Positions 11,089-24,334 are shown, counted from the first letter of the stretch. The stretch is DNA of 64,000 nt from Sanguinoderma infundibulare (GCA_032821775.1 JAVLRN010000014.1:434001-498000); one strand, 5' to 3'. Numbers and translations are program-made. The notes: generated from the sequence alone by a model not told the origin.

Positions 11089-11639
11089 ATGGCGAGGCAT
11101 TCAAAGCGAAAATCTCCCGAGTCAAGCGACGACGAGGCACCCGAGGCCGTTTCCTTTGGTTCCTCCAAGAAAGTCGCAAAGGACGAGCAGCACGCTGTTC
11201 AACAACACCATGCCATGCAAAAACAGAAACAGAAGGAGAGGAACCGCGCCATCGATCGGACGCTGAAGGAGCGTTCCACGCACACGAAGGTCAAGACCGA
11301 GGCAAGCGACCTCGACCGGCGGCCAAAGGAAGCGGAGGTGGAGCCATCGGAGGATGAGGAAAGCGGGCTGGATGACCCGGAAGCCGAAAGTGAAGGTGAC
11401 GACGGTCCGGGCAGGAAGGAGCTGGAGGCACGGATGGCGCGGGCGATGATGGAGGCGGAGGACGAGTCGGGGTCTGAAGAAGAGGTTGAAGGATTTGAAG
11501 GGTTTGGGAAGGACGTAGAGATGGATGGCGGGGACGAAGATGAGGAGTATACGTCAGTGGATAGTGGAGAGGACGGGGACGAGGAAGGGGCCGCGGCCGA
11601 AGAAGAGGGCGAGGAGGATGAGGACGAAGAGATGGCGTC

Positions 11640-11683
<44 letters not shown>

Positions 11684-12206
11684 CTCCTTCGACACAACCC
11701 TCGAGCTCGTCACGGAAGACTCACTACCTTCCCGACCATCTCTTCAAATCCGCTTTGGCGCAGGGTGGCAAAAGGATTGTCTTCGCCGATGAGACTGCCG
11801 TACCCTCTCCGATAGCTTCCTCTCCACCCCGGAGGCGGAAGCGGACGAAGCACAGGTCGAAAGACATCTTGCTTGGGTGCGCATATATCCACCTTCCCGT
11901 TTGTAAAGGATTGCTGACACCACATTAGATCACGGACGATCCGTACATTGTCCAAACCTACCGCTGTCGCCTCCGCTGCTGCTAAAGGCCTTGCGCCCCC
12001 GAGACGAGTCGACAGGTTCGTCAAGGCAAGTTTGAACTTGAACGGTGACGCTACGAAGGCGAAATCAAAAGGCTGGATTCGACGACCAGGTACGTCGTCG
12101 CGCAGGTTGACTACAGTATCTCGTATTTGAATTATCCTCCTTTATAGCCAACATAGGTGTCATGAAGAGGAACGGACCGGCAGCGCACTTCGTTCGCACC
12201 TCATGA
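11089..12206 (+). CDS. UTP16: Acidic nucleolar protein, U3 snoRNA-associated (UTP16/Bud21-like)
   Basis: Three exons: 11089-11876, 11929-12089 and 12148-12206, giving 335 residues. Order of parts: a basic start (MARHSKRKSPESSDDE); a Lys/Gln/Glu helix; a long acidic stretch with an Asp-Glu run near residues 185-200; then the conserved part HYLPDHLFKSALAQGGKR, a basic patch RRRKRTKHRSKD, SRTIRTLSKPT, FVKASLNLNG, KGWIRRP and a C-terminus GVMKRNGPAAHFVR. This arrangement fits the fungal U3 snoRNA-associated (UTP16/Bud21) family, which works in the small-subunit processome during 18S rRNA maturation in the nucleolus. The family call rests on recall of the C-terminal pattern. The gene converges with SMP-30-like copy 3, leaving under 170 bases between them. 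Confidence 0.6.
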
Positions 12207-12373
12207 TACTCAATTCGGTGCGCTTGTACGAACCTGATCCCGCTCGGTCGCCGTATCTGTATGCCTGTGCAGTAAGTCGTTTCGTTTCGTAGCTGCGTTC
12301 GTAGGAATCGTATTACATCGAATCACGCTCATTCAGGATACTCATTGTTTTGTAGGTACAGTGTTCCGTCTGT

Positions 12374-13949
12374 TCACGGAAACGACACTTTGTTGAACTT
12401 CGCTGCGATGTTCGCACAGTAAATCGCAGTCTCGGCCAAGATGACCAGGCGACCATCTCCAGCAAAGATCATTTCTGCGGAGGTCGTGCCAAGGAAGAAC
12501 TTGCCCAACAGCGTGCCTTCCGAATTCCAGACCTGCAAACACGCTTAGTCTCGAGCTTATTGATTGCCTCCATCATGGTGCGTTACTCGCCTGTACTCCG
12601 TCTCCCGTTCCAGAATACACGTTTCCTGCTGCGTCGAGCTGTATGCCATCCGGGACGCCAGTATCCACGTACGCGAACACCCTGCGGTTAGTGAACGCCT
12701 CGGTGGTCGAATCGACGTCAAACGCGTAGCTGGGTGACAAGACGTCAGCGCTTCGTCCGAAGAGACCCCAGCTCGCGCTTACATCGTGGCGGGCGCGGTC
12801 TGGTTGTTCCCGAGGAAGCCGCCGTTAAGTCCAGTATCAGAGCTATACCCGCTCGATTTCAGTCTCGTCGGGCCAGGGAGGAGGCGCAGTGTACGCACAC
12901 GAAGGCGACGCTTCCATCCGGAGAGAATGCGATGCCGTTGCATCTGTCGAAACCGTCTGCAACGACGCGGATGGAACCTGTTTCAGGGTCAAACCGGTAC
13001 ACTTGGTTCGGCATTAACGGAGTCGGGCGGAAGTTGTTCAGGAAGCCATATCTGGATGTGCGTTTCATCAGGTAGTTTCTCTATCGCTGATGCATGACGG
13101 ATACTACGTACGTGGTGTCTGTGATGAACAGCTTGCCCGACTTGGGGTGGATCTTGATGTCGTTCAGCGAATTGAACTGGCGACCGAAGAAGTTGTCCAG
13201 CAGCACAGTCGTGTTGCTCGGGTTGGCCGGGTCGACGAGCACGAGCGACGGGGGAATGGGGCCCCGGCCTGAGTTGACGAGGACCAGCTGCCCGAAGAAG
13301 GGACCTGTTCCCCCGTTAGTCATCTGCACGGCCTCCGGGAGGTCAATCTGCGATGGGAATTATGTCAAGGACGAGGGACTCCGAAGCAGGGAAGTCGTAC
13401 TTTCGTGACGCTGACGTTCACGGGCGACACGTCTGATCCGCTCGCGTTGATGGCCTGCGCGACTTCTGCGAGGCTGATCTTCGCCACCTGGTTGTTGTGG
13501 TTGATGTCGCTGAAACCGAGCGCGCCGCCGTCTTGGCTGGAGAAGAAGACCTCGTCCGTCTCCGGGACCCATATCGGCGCCTCGTGTGCGAACGCAAAGT
13601 CGGGGTTGGCGGCGATCACACGGATGGTCGCGTCAGGCCCGAGGATCTGGAGGAATGCGGGGTCGAAGACTTGGAAGAAGGGCGGGGAGGTGTTCGTTGG
13701 GTTGAAGAACTCGGTGACGGACGACTCCCTGAAGGATCCGTTGATGCCGAGCACGTTGAAGCTGAGGGGATCGACGAGCTGTCATGGAGGGGATCAGGAC
13801 TGTGCGATCGAGGCCCGGTTATGCGGAACACTCACCACAGCTTGTGGTGGAACGGTGCTGTTCGTCGGCCTGGGCGGCGATGGGCTGGCTGCGTACGCCC
13901 ACGCAGCGAGAGCGACGACGAGAGAGGTGATGCCTATGACCGCGACCAT
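12374..13949 (-). CDS. Secreted SMP-30/gluconolactonase-like beta-propeller, copy 3
   Basis: Seven exons on the minus strand: 13949-13836, 13778-13401, 13347-13112, 13051-12899, 12842-12783, 12729-12591 and 12532-12374, giving 412 residues. The N-terminus MVAVIGITSLVVALAAWAYA looks like a cleavable signal. The propeller ligands are all present: EAPIW, NSLNDIKIHP, RCNGIAFSPDG and DGIQLDAAGNVY. The TDTG motif is SDTG here. Intron 6 begins with GCGAGT instead of GT. The gene is head-to-head with the intact F-box gene at 14.87 kb; that pair seems to be the ancestral duplication unit. Expected role: extracellular lactone or ester hydrolysis, substrate unknown. Confidence 0.85.
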
Positions 13950-13999
13950 CTTCCAATGCTCAAGCCTGGGCGGCGTGGCATCCTTGGGGCGGGTCTGTG

Positions 14000-14012
14000 C
14001 GGCTTTATACGC
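14000..14012 (-). promoter_or_regulatory. TATA box of SMP-30-like copy 3
   Basis: Minus-strand GCGTATAAAGCC is about 50-60 bases before the ATG at 13949. Confidence 0.5.
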
Positions 14013-14149
14013 ACGACGCTCTAGAGAATTCAACGAAGGTGGTCATTCGCACTTCTTACAATCTATGAATGTAAACCGAGGACCCACGACGGCTGCTTTT
14101 TGGTCCCATGACATGGATTCCAAGTCACTGCTGATGCTTGTTCGGGTCT

Positions 14150-14660
14150 GGGGTATGGTAAAATGGATCCCCAGGGCCGAAGCCTTCCACAACGTTGCGG
14201 GCGGCTGTCAAAATAAGTATGTAATCGTTAGCGTGTCGGGAGCAGGTGAGCACCACTGTGGTCGAGTTTGTCAACTACAGTACTTGACTAATTTGGCAAC
14301 GCGTGCGGAGAAGCGCTACGGTGCTCTCCGGATGATAGGAGGACGGGTTTGCTGGACGATCTGAAGCCTGATCTCCATGTCTCTGCTCAGATCCCCCTCA
14401 CTCGTCGACGAGGAGCGCCCCCGACAATGTCGCCCGCCTAAAAGGGACTGAACAAAGTCGCAGCTGCATCGGGTAGCCGAATATCGTGAGCATGTGAACT
14501 CGGTGAGAGTTAGCCGCACTTCTCGGTGATGCCGACGGCCCGTCGGGATGAGCAGACAATAAAGCCCGAGCAGGTGTCATCCCGATGGGATCTGCACGGC
14601 CAGTGGTTTCTTTTGTTCTCTCAACGCAGGATGTCCGCACTCATCAGTGTCGCGTTCCCA
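14150..14660. repeat. Duplicated upstream block of SMP-30-like genes (copy 3)
   Basis: It shares the CCGAAGC.TTCCACAACGTTGC part, the CCCCCGACAATGTCGC part, GAGAGTTAGCCGCA and GTCGCGTTCCCAGAC with the blocks at 5.4-5.9, 8.0-8.5 and (inverted) 36.65-37.1 kb. Here it fills the space between copy 3 and its divergent F-box neighbour, so it is probably a shared two-way promoter region. Confidence 0.6.
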
Positions 14661-14868
14661 GACAAAAGAGCGTTATGCGCGCGGGAGTTCGACGAGGATC
14701 GTTCATAAGGCGGCGAGTGGACGCGCTCTGGCGATGATCCTGGATATCCCATCAGCTTCGCACCCCCCTCACCGACAACGTTGACACTGACAGCGTTGTC
14801 CACCAGAATTCAGAATTCCCCATACGACAAGGCTGTGCGTACGAATCTCCGCAACCGAGCATCCGAGG

Positions 14869-16730
14869 ATGAGTCTATCGCTCACCACCACCGTCGCATC
14901 GCAACGTCTCCTTGCCACCCCGAAGCGACACGATGGAGATTTCGCTCTTAAGCAGCTCACGCTCCGCTTGGACCCCTCCACTCGTCATACTCGAACCTGG
15001 CTTCCCTCTCAGCGGAATGGGCATGCAGCTATGGCTCTCACACTGACACACCAGGCACCGATCTCCCGTCTCCCTGTGGAGCTCCTCTCCTACATCTTCC
15101 TTCTCGGAGCGCACACCCCTGACCTGCCGAACATCGAAGAAGGAACAGACACAGATGAGCTCGGTCGAGATGATATCTCACCATGTATGTCTTCCTCTTC
15201 CACCACGCCGGACGTGCTCGCGTCGGTCAACAAGCACTGGCGCGCGGTCGCACTCGGAACACCCCGCCTCTGGACGAGAATCGTCGTGACCATCGGCGAC
15301 ACCATGAACGACCACGGTCCGATGTTCGCGAACGCCGCGAGGTGCCTGGCAAGGTCCGCCAAGTGCCCTCTGGACATCTTCATCGACGCAAGGGACCCGG
15401 ATTGGGACTTCTCCGAAGTGGAGTGAGTGCGCGCGACCTTGCCCAGTTCGCGCCGATCCGCTGACAGGTGATCGCACACAGTTCGTTTGGTGCGGTCATC
15501 AGCCCGTACATCGACGAGCTGTACGACTACCAGCACCCGTTCCGTGTCGAGCACATGCATCATGTGCTCAACGTCCTCCTGCCACACGTCCGCCGTTTCC
15601 GCTCGCTCGCCATCCTCACCGACCGCTGGGCGCCGATGCAGACCGCGCTCGACTGTCTCAGCATGGAGACCCCCGCGCTAGTCGCCGCGCCGCGTCCCTT
15701 ACCACCAAGCCTTCCGTTCCTGGAGAGCCTGGTGCTGATGCGCTGCAACGAGTTCGTGCCCTACCACGCCGAGTTCAGCCCCGCGGACAGGAAAGGCCCG
15801 AGCCGCCTGCCGTTCGGTGCGCTCCTGCGCGCGAACGAGCGCGCGCAAACGGATGAGCCTGAGCCTGTCCTCCCGCGCCTCAAGAAGCTCATCCTGTCCG
15901 GGGTCCACACGCACTGGGCCGAGCTCCCGCGCCTCCTCCCTGCGCATCCGACGGCTCGCGCGCCCGGCCTGGAGACCCTGGAGCTGTCGTACCATTGCAA
16001 CGAGGTGCGCCCGGCGGAGCGCGACTTGAGGGCACTCCTCGAACGCTGCACGCGCCTAAGGGAGCTCGCCGTGCGCGTGTCGGGCCCCAGGTCTCTGTCG
16101 GACGCGAGTGCGAGCTGCAGCGCTTCGTACGTCGAGGACCCGATCCCGCTCCCGTGCCTAGAATCGGTCGAGCTGGGGTACGACGACGCGTATGCGGCGG
16201 CGACGATCGTCGACATGGTTCACGCGCCCTCGGTCCGCCATCTCACGCTCGAAGAGTCGTCCTCGCCAGCGCACGAGGAGCGCGTGGACGCCGAGGCGCT
16301 CCTCACGGCGTGCACCGTCCCCACTGCGCATTCGCATTCGCACACGCACACGCACGCTGCTGCGCGGGCCCCAGCGTCCTCCGACTGCGAGTGCAAGTTC
16401 AAGTTCCCACGGGTGGAGAGCCTGGCGCTCGCCAAAGTGGACGCGTCTGCGGAGGCGTTCGCGGTGCTGTACGGGGCGCTGCCGGCCTTGCGCGCGCTGA
16501 CGGTGGCGCAGATGTTCGTGCTGGGCGGTGAGGCGCTCCGGCCGGACGTGCAGCTCGTGTTCGAGCCTCCGGTCTTCCCGCCCAGCAGCGGGAGGGCCGT
16601 GGAGGCGATCGAGGCGGCGGGGGCGGGGGAGCGTGTCGGGGACTCGGACAGGCTGGAGGTGAGGCTGGCTCAACGCGAGGGCGCGAAACTGGTACAGCAG
16701 GGGGCGGGCGTTTCGCACATGCTGTACTGA
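14869..16730 (+). CDS. F-box protein
   Basis: Two exons: 14869-15422 and 15482-16730, giving 600 residues from the first ATG; starting at the ATG at 15031 would give 546 residues and puts the F-box near the N-terminus, which is usual for this group. The F-box is ISRLPVELLSYIFLLG, followed by VNKHWRAVALGTPRLW, the standard second half in basidiomycete F-box proteins. The remainder has weak leucine-rich repeat features (RFRSLAILT, LPFLESLVLMRC, LPRLKKLILSG, LETLELSYHC). Such proteins link substrates to Skp1-cullin ubiquitin ligases. It is the only intact copy; broken copies lie at 8.6 and 36.5 kb, each next to an SMP-30-like gene. Confidence 0.75.
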
Positions 16731-17907
16731 CGGGCGTGGTTGGGGGGCGGCGGCCATGATGTTTCATGGGACACATCACTACTTGGATGGATGGGTCACT
16801 CTAATTCGTTCTTCAAAACCCTTTGTGGTGCTCGTGCGGCGGCGCACACATCCCTTGACATTCCTCTATATTTATCACCTTTCGTTCGTGCTTTTCGTTC
16901 GTTCTTTTCGTTATTTCCTCCAGCTCGACGCGGGCTGATGCTGTAGCACTACATTCGGATCGGAAGTCCTCCTTTTAGACACGTTGTAGCACATACTGCG
17001 GGTTGTACGACTGGCCATCTACATAAATGGTCACATACGTAGCTTCTGCACATTTTGTACAAAACCGCTGTTCGGCGTCATGCAGGTAATTTATAGTTTG
17101 GCTGTTGCTTTCGGTCATGTTTCGGCTTCAAAGAGGGGTGAAGCTTCGGCGATTTACATAGGCCCAGGATCAGAAGGATTGCTGGGTCTTTCCGCACGTT
17201 CTGATGCGGGAAATATAGTAACCCTCCCCTTCGGAAGCTGTTCGGCCTTTATTGCATCGGACACTACGACACCGGTACCGATGACAGCCCATTAGTATGA
17301 GAGCCAAAGACTCCTTTTCAAGGTCTGCGAAAACTTGGACCTTGTGGCAACTTGGAAACTTCTGTTAAGTATCTGACGACTGTGCAGCACCCACGAAATC
17401 ATACGTTCCAGCTTCAAAACCAGTATCCCAACGTCCACTCTGACGAGAGTCTTGAATAACCCCTTGGGAGGACAATTTGATTGGATCTGGGGGGGAGTAT
17501 GAAACGGCGCATTGCCAGAAACGAGTGCGGCCGCAGTCAGATGAGGACTTGGCTGGAAGACTCCTGGCACCCCTGTAGACTCGGCAGACGCGTTGCCCTA
17601 GCAGAACTTAAGGAAAGCATGGCTTTCGTTGGGTGCAGGAAAGTGAGGGACGGTGAGGGCGCATCGTCGTGCAAGAGAGATGGGTGCGTATGACAAGGGT
17701 GTGTGCTGGTGTGTGGGACATATCCGGGGCGCCTTAGAGCGCAGTTCCGGGGTCCTGTGACGGGGCTAGGACTGGCAGGACGTTCACCGCCACGGGCGTT
17801 GGGCCAAGCTTCACTAGTCCCTCATCTCTCCACATTCTCGCCTGGTTCTCTCTTCTCTGGGCTCTCGAGCTGGCTCTGGGTCTCTGCGCCTCGCGCTACA
17901 GTAACTC
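16731..17907. other. Spacer between F-box gene and flippase; no gene seen
   Basis: Low-scoring frames on both strands. 17800-17907 is CT-rich and looks like the leader of the flippase gene. Confidence 0.4.
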
Positions 17908-20900
17908 ATGTCTTTCTTTCGCCGCCACGACAACCCTGACGAACTAGACACCGACGACGAGACCAACGATGCCATCGACCCCGAGCTTCGTCTCCGTACC
18001 GTACGGACCGCAGCCTCGACAATCGCAGAGTCGATTCGCCAGGAGCAGAGGGCGGAGAGGAGGAAGTCGATGAGGAAGAAGGGCTCCAGGTTCTTCAGGC
18101 GAGGCACAGAGAAACGGAGGCAAGACTCGGCAGACTCGGACACCCCCACGTCCCAGCCCAACATCCACGGCCGACGTCGGAACATATACGTCAACATGCC
18201 TCTCCCCATGGACGAGAAGGACAGCCACGGGGAGCCCATTGTGAGGTATGCGCGGAATAAAGTCCGGACGAGCAGTGCGTATTTTCCTACCATTTTCTCT
18301 CCCCGTGCTGCAACCTCGTCCGCCAGAGTACACGATCATCACGTTTGTGCCTCGAAATCTCTACGAGCAGTTTCGTCGGTGAGTGCATGTCCTCTGCTTT
18401 GGCGTTATTCCCCCCCTTCCAACGAACGCGATGTTGCCAAATGCTTTCTCGCTTCCCTCTCCGGTCCTTCCATTGCGCGGTAGTTTGTGCAACGCCGCCC
18501 GCGAAGTCCGCCCTCTATCTCCGCCAGGATATTGAACGTAAAGGCTTTCGTCACTCCTTCCGTTCCATATTCTGGGTGGGAATCCTTTCACGTTCATCTC
18601 CCCGGATAGTCCGAGTGGACAATCTTATCACGGCGTCCCGTTTCTTTCGCTGCTTTTCCCGCTGCGTCCCTCCCATCTCTCGTGTCAGTCATTCAATCGT
18701 TGGTTGCATCATCTTCTTGTCACTGCGCGGGCCATCTGTGTGCGTCCGGTGATTGGAGCTGATGGACGCGCGATTGGGTATCTCGCCGCTTTCCAAGCCA
18801 CTTATTCCGCGATGCCGGAATACTTATCCTTGCGGGCATTCGCTGGTCGATTAGGAATACCCCGCGAGCCGTGTCGGTGGTATTATGACGGGAGCAAAGT
18901 TAGAGTGCTTTCCCCAGCAACGCGACACACGCCGAAAGCGTGCGTGGCATCCTTTCTATTTTCTACTATTAGCGCGAACAGATGGCCGTGTGTCTCTTTG
19001 AATTTGCCAGTCGGCCGCCGAAGAGACCGATATCACGTCCGGTGCATCACCGTCGTAAGAGCGGCTTTGTGAGCACAAAATGCCCTAGGATTTTACTGGA
19101 CGCCCTGTTCGCCTGGCTCCCTAGTTCAGAACACATGCTTCGACGACGTCAGGTGCAGTCAGGTGCACAGAGCATGACGTCTGGGTACTTACTGTGCAAG
19201 GGAAGATCCCACGTTATAATTAATGACGGTGATCCCCGCTCGGAAGAAGGTCTGCCCCTTCCGTTCGAGGTTCTTGTACCTGAAGTCATCGTTATCCTCT
19301 CTTTGTCCGCGCATGCTGATCACAACGACTTCGCAGTGTTGCGAATCTCTACTTTCTTGCCCTCGTCATCGTCCAAGGTGTGTAACGGTTTGGCACGCCG
19401 TCCGCACCGCTTCTGACAATCTGTGACAGTGTTCCCCATCTTCGGCGCCCCCTCCCCACAGACCGCAGCGCTTCCCCTCCTTTTCATTCTCACCGTCACT
19501 GCCATCAAGGACGGCATCGAAGACTACCGGAGAGCGATACTGGACGACGAGGTCAACAACTCGGCCGCGACGAAGCTCGGCAACTGGCGCAACACGAACC
19601 AGCCCAAGGACCCTAGGTCGTGGTTCGAGAAGCTGCTCGGGATCAACCAGCCTGGGAAGTTGTCGCGCGGTGTCCGGAAGCTCCGCGAGCGCGAAGCGGA
19701 CGAAGGGCGGCAGATCGTGCTGAGCAAGGCGGGCGAAGAACGCGCGAGCGTGAGCACGCTCAATGTTAACGACACCAATTCGGAGATGGGCTATTTCGGC
19801 GCGGGGAGGAAGCTCGAGGACATCCAAAGCGTGGATTCGCACAGCTACCCCCCGCCAGAGGGGATTGCCGGCAACACCATGTCGTGGTCGACCGCCTCGG
19901 GCACTCTCGCCGCGTACCAGCAGTCCCTGCACGCGCGGTCGTCCATCGGTGTCCTCGACTACAACAAGCGGACGAGCGGCCTCGCGCGGTGGGAGCGGAC
20001 ATTGTGGAAGAAGTTGGAGGTGGGGGATATTGTGCTATTGCGCGAGAACGACCAGGTGCCTGCGGACATCGTCGTCCTGTCCACGTCCGACCCCGACAAT
20101 ATGTGCTACCTGGAGACGAAGAACCTGGATGGCGAGACGAACCTGAAGCCGCGCAAGTCTGTTCGTGCGACGGCCTCGATCACATCGGAAGAGGACATCG
20201 AGCGGGCATCGTTCGTGCTGGATTCCGAGCCTCCTCACGCTAACCTCTACCTTTATCACGGCGTCCTTCGTTACACCGAGCCATCTTCCGGTGAGCAGAA
20301 GCAGGAGTCTGTCACGATCAATGAACTGCTGCTCCGTGGCTGCACCATACGGAACACGACTTGGATAATCGGTCTGGTCGTCTTCACGGGCGCGGACTCG
20401 AAGATCATGATGAACGGTGGCGACACCCCCTCGAAACGCTCGAAGATCGAGAAGGAGACAAATTTCAACGTCATCGTCAACTTCGTTCTGCTCATGCTCA
20501 TGTGTATCGCTGCCGGTATCCTGAACGGGTTCTTCGACAGCAAGTCGAACACGAGCGCGAAGTTCTTCGAGGTGGGCTCGGACGCTTCGGACTCTTACGT
20601 CCTGAACGGATTGATCACCTTCGTGTACGTGCTTCACATTTCCATCACCTGCTCGCTCATGTCGACTGAACGTTCCCCTGCAGGTCGTCTTTAATCGCGT
20701 TCCAGAACATTGTGCCGATCTCGCTTTACATCTCCATCGAGATTGTCAAGACCATCCAAGCGTTCTTCATCTCGCAGGACGTGGACATGTACTACAAAGA
20801 GTTCGACGCCTCTTGCACGCCGAAGACGTGGAACATCTCTGACGACCTGGGGCAAATCGAGTATATCTTCTCGGACAAGACGGGTACGCTCACCCAGAAC

Positions 20901-23900
20901 GTCATGGAGTTCCAGAAGTGCTCGGTCAACGGTGTCCCGTATGGCGAGGGCATCACGGAGGCGCAGCGCGGAGCAGCGAAACGCGAGGGCAAGGCGGAGA
21001 CGATGGACCCGCAGGAGCAGGAGATGCATCTGCAAGTCCTCAAGCAGCGCATGATCGAGAAGATGTCGCAGACATTCAAGAACCGCTACGCGCAACCGGA
21101 CAACCTCACGCTCGTCTCGCCCAAGCTCGCGGATGACCTTGCGGACCGCAGCTCCCCGCAGCGCCAGCACCTCATCGAGTTCTTCCGTGCCCTTGCCGTC
21201 TGCCACAGCGTCCTCTCGGAGCGTTCGGAAGGGGACCCATATCGCCTGGGGTATAAGGCCGAGTCTCCGGACGAGGCTGCGCTCGTCGCTGCGGCGCGCG
21301 ACGTCGGGTTCCCGTTCGTGAACAAGGCCAAGGATGCGATCGACATTGAGGTGATGGGCCAGCCGGAGCGCTACATCCCCCTGCAACTGCTCGAGTTTAA
21401 CTCGACACGGAAGCGGATGAGCGTGATCGTGCGCAACCCGCAGGGCCAAATCATCCTCTACTGCAAGGGTGCGGACAGCGTCATCTACCAGCGCCTCGCG
21501 GCGGATCACGACCAGGAGCTGAAGGACGCGACGGCCCGCGACATGGAGGCGTTCGCGAACGGCGGCCTGCGGACGCTGTGCATCGCGAGCAGGGTCATGA
21601 CCGAGCAGGAGTACATGGACTGGGTGCGCGTGTACGAGGCGGCGACGAGCGCGATCACCGACCGGGACGAGGAGATCGAGAAGGCGAACGACCAGGTCGA
21701 GCACTCGCTCAGGATCCTCGGCGCGACCGCGCTCGAGGACAAGCTGCAGGAGGGCGTGCCTGACGCCATCGAGACCCTCCATCAAGCGGGCATCAAGCTG
21801 TGGATCCTGACAGGTAACGTCATTTTCGTGTCGAGTTGTCGACGTGCTCATCCGTGGCTCGTTTCGCTCGCGTCGGTTAGGCGATAAGGTGCAGACGGCT
21901 ATCGAGATCGGTAAATCATTTCACTTTTCTGTGCGGTGCGGGGTAGCGATGGCCGGTCGGACGAAATGCTGAACGGTGGCTGGCTTTGCTCGGTATTTTG
22001 TTTCCAACAGGCTTCAGCTGCAACCTGCTCAAGCACGATATGGATATCATGATTCTGTCGGCGGACTCTTTGGACGCGGCGCGGCAGCAGATCGAAGCGG
22101 GTTTGAACAAGATCGCGTCCGTATTGGGTCCCCCATCGCTCTCGCCGCAGACGCGCGGTTTCGTGCCGGGGGCTCAGGCGGCGTTCGCTGTTGTCATTGA
22201 CGGAGACACCTTGCGTCATGCGCTCAGCCCGGACCTCAAGCAGCTCTTCCTGACGTTGTCGACCCAGTGTGAGACCGTCGTCTGCTGCCGTGTGTCGCCT
22301 GCGCAGAAGGCCTTGGTCGTCAACCTGGTGCGTTTCTAGAACTGGATGCCCTTGTACTTTGTTTAACTCGGATGCATTACAGGTCAAGGAGGGCCGGAAC
22401 GCCATGACGCTGTCGATTGGCGACGGTGCCAACGACGTCGCGATGATCCAGGAGGCCAACATTGGCTGTGGTCTCCTCGGGCACGAGGGTTCGCAGGCCG
22501 CCATGTCCGCCGACTATGCGTTCGGGCAGTTCCGGTTCTTGACGAAGCTGCTACTTGTCCACGGTCGGTGGTCGTATCAGCGTGTCGCGGACATGCACGC
22601 GAACTTCTTCTACAAGGTACGGTGCACGTGCCTCGGAGCGTCGTCGTCATGATGGTCTCTTGCTGATGCCTGGTGTAGAACGTCATTTGGACATTCGCGA
22701 TGTTCTGGTTCATGATCTTCAACAGCTTTGACGCGACGTATCTGTACCAGTACACGTTCATCCTGCTGTACAACCTCGTCTTCACGTCACTGCCCGTCAT
22801 CGCCCTTGGAGGTAGGAATAATACTGTGCCGCGATCGTGCTCTCTCTCATGGCTGATCCCCTCGCTTCAGCGTTTGACCAGGACCTCAATGCGAAGGCCG
22901 CGCTCGCGTTCCCGCAGCTGTACATCCGTGGTATCCGGGGACTCGAGTACACGAGATTGAAGTTCTGGATGTACATGTTGGACGGTCTGTACCAGTCCGC
23001 CGTCGTGTTCTTCATCCCGTACTTCACGTGGACTCTCGGCCTCGCCATCTCGTGGAACGGGAAGACGATCGAGTCTCTCGCGGACTTTGGTACGACGGTG
23101 TCTGTCGCTGCCATCATCTGCGCGAACACCTACGTCGGCATGAACACTCGCTAGTGCGTGTTGCTCGTTGGTCGTGCTCGCTGGCTTTTACGATGCTGAT
23201 ATCATATCGTCTTGCGCAGCTGGACGGTCATCACGTGGATTATCGTCATCGGCTCTTCGGTGGTCATGATGGGCTGGATCGCGATCTACTCCCTGTTCCA
23301 GAGCATCGACTTCATCGACGAGGTCGTGATTCTGTTCGGCGAGTTCACCTTCTGGGCGGCCGTGTTGGTCTCGGTCATCATAGCTCTCGGTACGTCGTGC
23401 GAAGCGTCCTTGTCTCATCACGCTGACACGTCCTGCAGGACCCCGCTTCTTGGTCAAGTTCTTCAAGAGCGCGTACTTCCCACTCGACAAGGACATCGTG
23501 CGCGAGATGTGGGTTCTTGGTGACCTCAAGGACCGGCTCGGCATCAAGCATAGGCGTGATCGCAAGAAGCAGGGCAAGCCTGAACAGACACCGATCTTCC
23601 AACAGCCTCACATTCGGTCCGAGTCGGACATCAGCCAACCGGACGACGACTACGGGACCCCGCTCGGATACACGCCTCCTACGTCTCGCACTCCCATGTC
23701 GGATGGTTCTCCGCATCCCAGCGCACCTCTCATGGCAGGGGAATCGCCTCGACCAGACAGGCTTGAGGAGGGATTGCACGAGCCGAAAGGCTCGCCTATA
23801 CCGACGCCTAACCGAGCGCAGTTCAACGCCAGCCCGTCGTTGCAGAGACTGTCCTACTATTCCGCGTCCAACATCCCCCCACCGTCACCGTTACCAGAAG

Positions 23901-24334
23901 CGAATCGATACCAATATACCCGCAGCCAGTACGGCGGCACAGAGCCACCCATGTCCGCAGTGTCCCACTCCACCGTCTCCTACAATCAACCGCCTTCATC
24001 CCCCACACACCTATCACCGCCTCCGTCTGTGACGCTCCAAGTGCCAGGACAGCGCTCACCGCGGGCGTCATCACCGGCGGAGCAAGAGCAATATGAGATG
24101 CGTGTCCGGTCGCCAGCGCACGAACAATGGGTCGCCCACCCCGGGGATCCACCTCTTTCCGCGCGCACGCTCCACACGCCGCTCGCGACGGAGGAGTCGT
24201 TCATGACCGCGCACGACGGGGGCGCGTACGCCGGGTACGACACGCTCACGCCGACGGCCGCGCACCCTTCGCACCAGCAGGAGGAGTCGTGGCGGAGTAG
24301 TACGTACTCGGTCTCGGGCCCGCACGCGATATAG
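17908..24334 (+). CDS. P4-ATPase phospholipid flippase (Dnf1/Dnf2 type)
   Basis: Twelve exons: 17908-18274, 18327-18378, 19337-19377, 19430-20634, 20694-21813, 21881-21910, 22011-22327, 22383-22616, 22679-22811, 22871-23153, 23220-23389 and 23439-24334, giving 1,615 residues. It moves phospholipids from the outer to the inner leaflet of plasma or Golgi membranes. Visible: N-terminal basic region, [24 protein letters not shown] before the first membrane segment, DGETNLK (about residue 386), the phosphorylated Asp in DKTGTLTQN (about 616), [11 protein letters not shown] in the nucleotide domain, [11 protein letters not shown] (about 1057), then GYRADY-type position and four to six C-terminal membrane segments. 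The last 280 residues are a Ser/Pro-rich disordered tail, longer than in Drs2. Length and the insert before the nucleotide domain favour the Dnf1/2 branch. Intron 2 is 958 bases, far longer than all others. Confidence 0.88.
18379..19336 (+). other. Unusually long intron (958 nt) in the flippase gene
   Basis: Donor GTGAGT at 18379 and acceptor GCAG ending at 19336 join CGTCG and TGTTGCGAATCTC into the family-standard RRVANLYFL. Other introns in the gene are 52-100 bases. No protein frame in it matches the host gene or a known family. Confidence 0.7.

Noticed and set aside
11641..11685. GAGGAC tandem repeat as a possible microsatellite of its own
   Set aside because: It is in frame and encodes the Glu/Asp run of the UTP16-like protein, so it is explained by coding sequence.
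15090..16779. Several long frames in both directions over the F-box gene
   Set aside because: Arg/Pro/Ser-rich shadow frames caused by high third-position GC; only one frame carries the F-box motif and closes with a clean intron.
20691..21851. Long minus-strand open frame (386 codons) inside the flippase
   Set aside because: It is the GC-rich antisense shadow of flippase exon 5; no family motif and no splice support.
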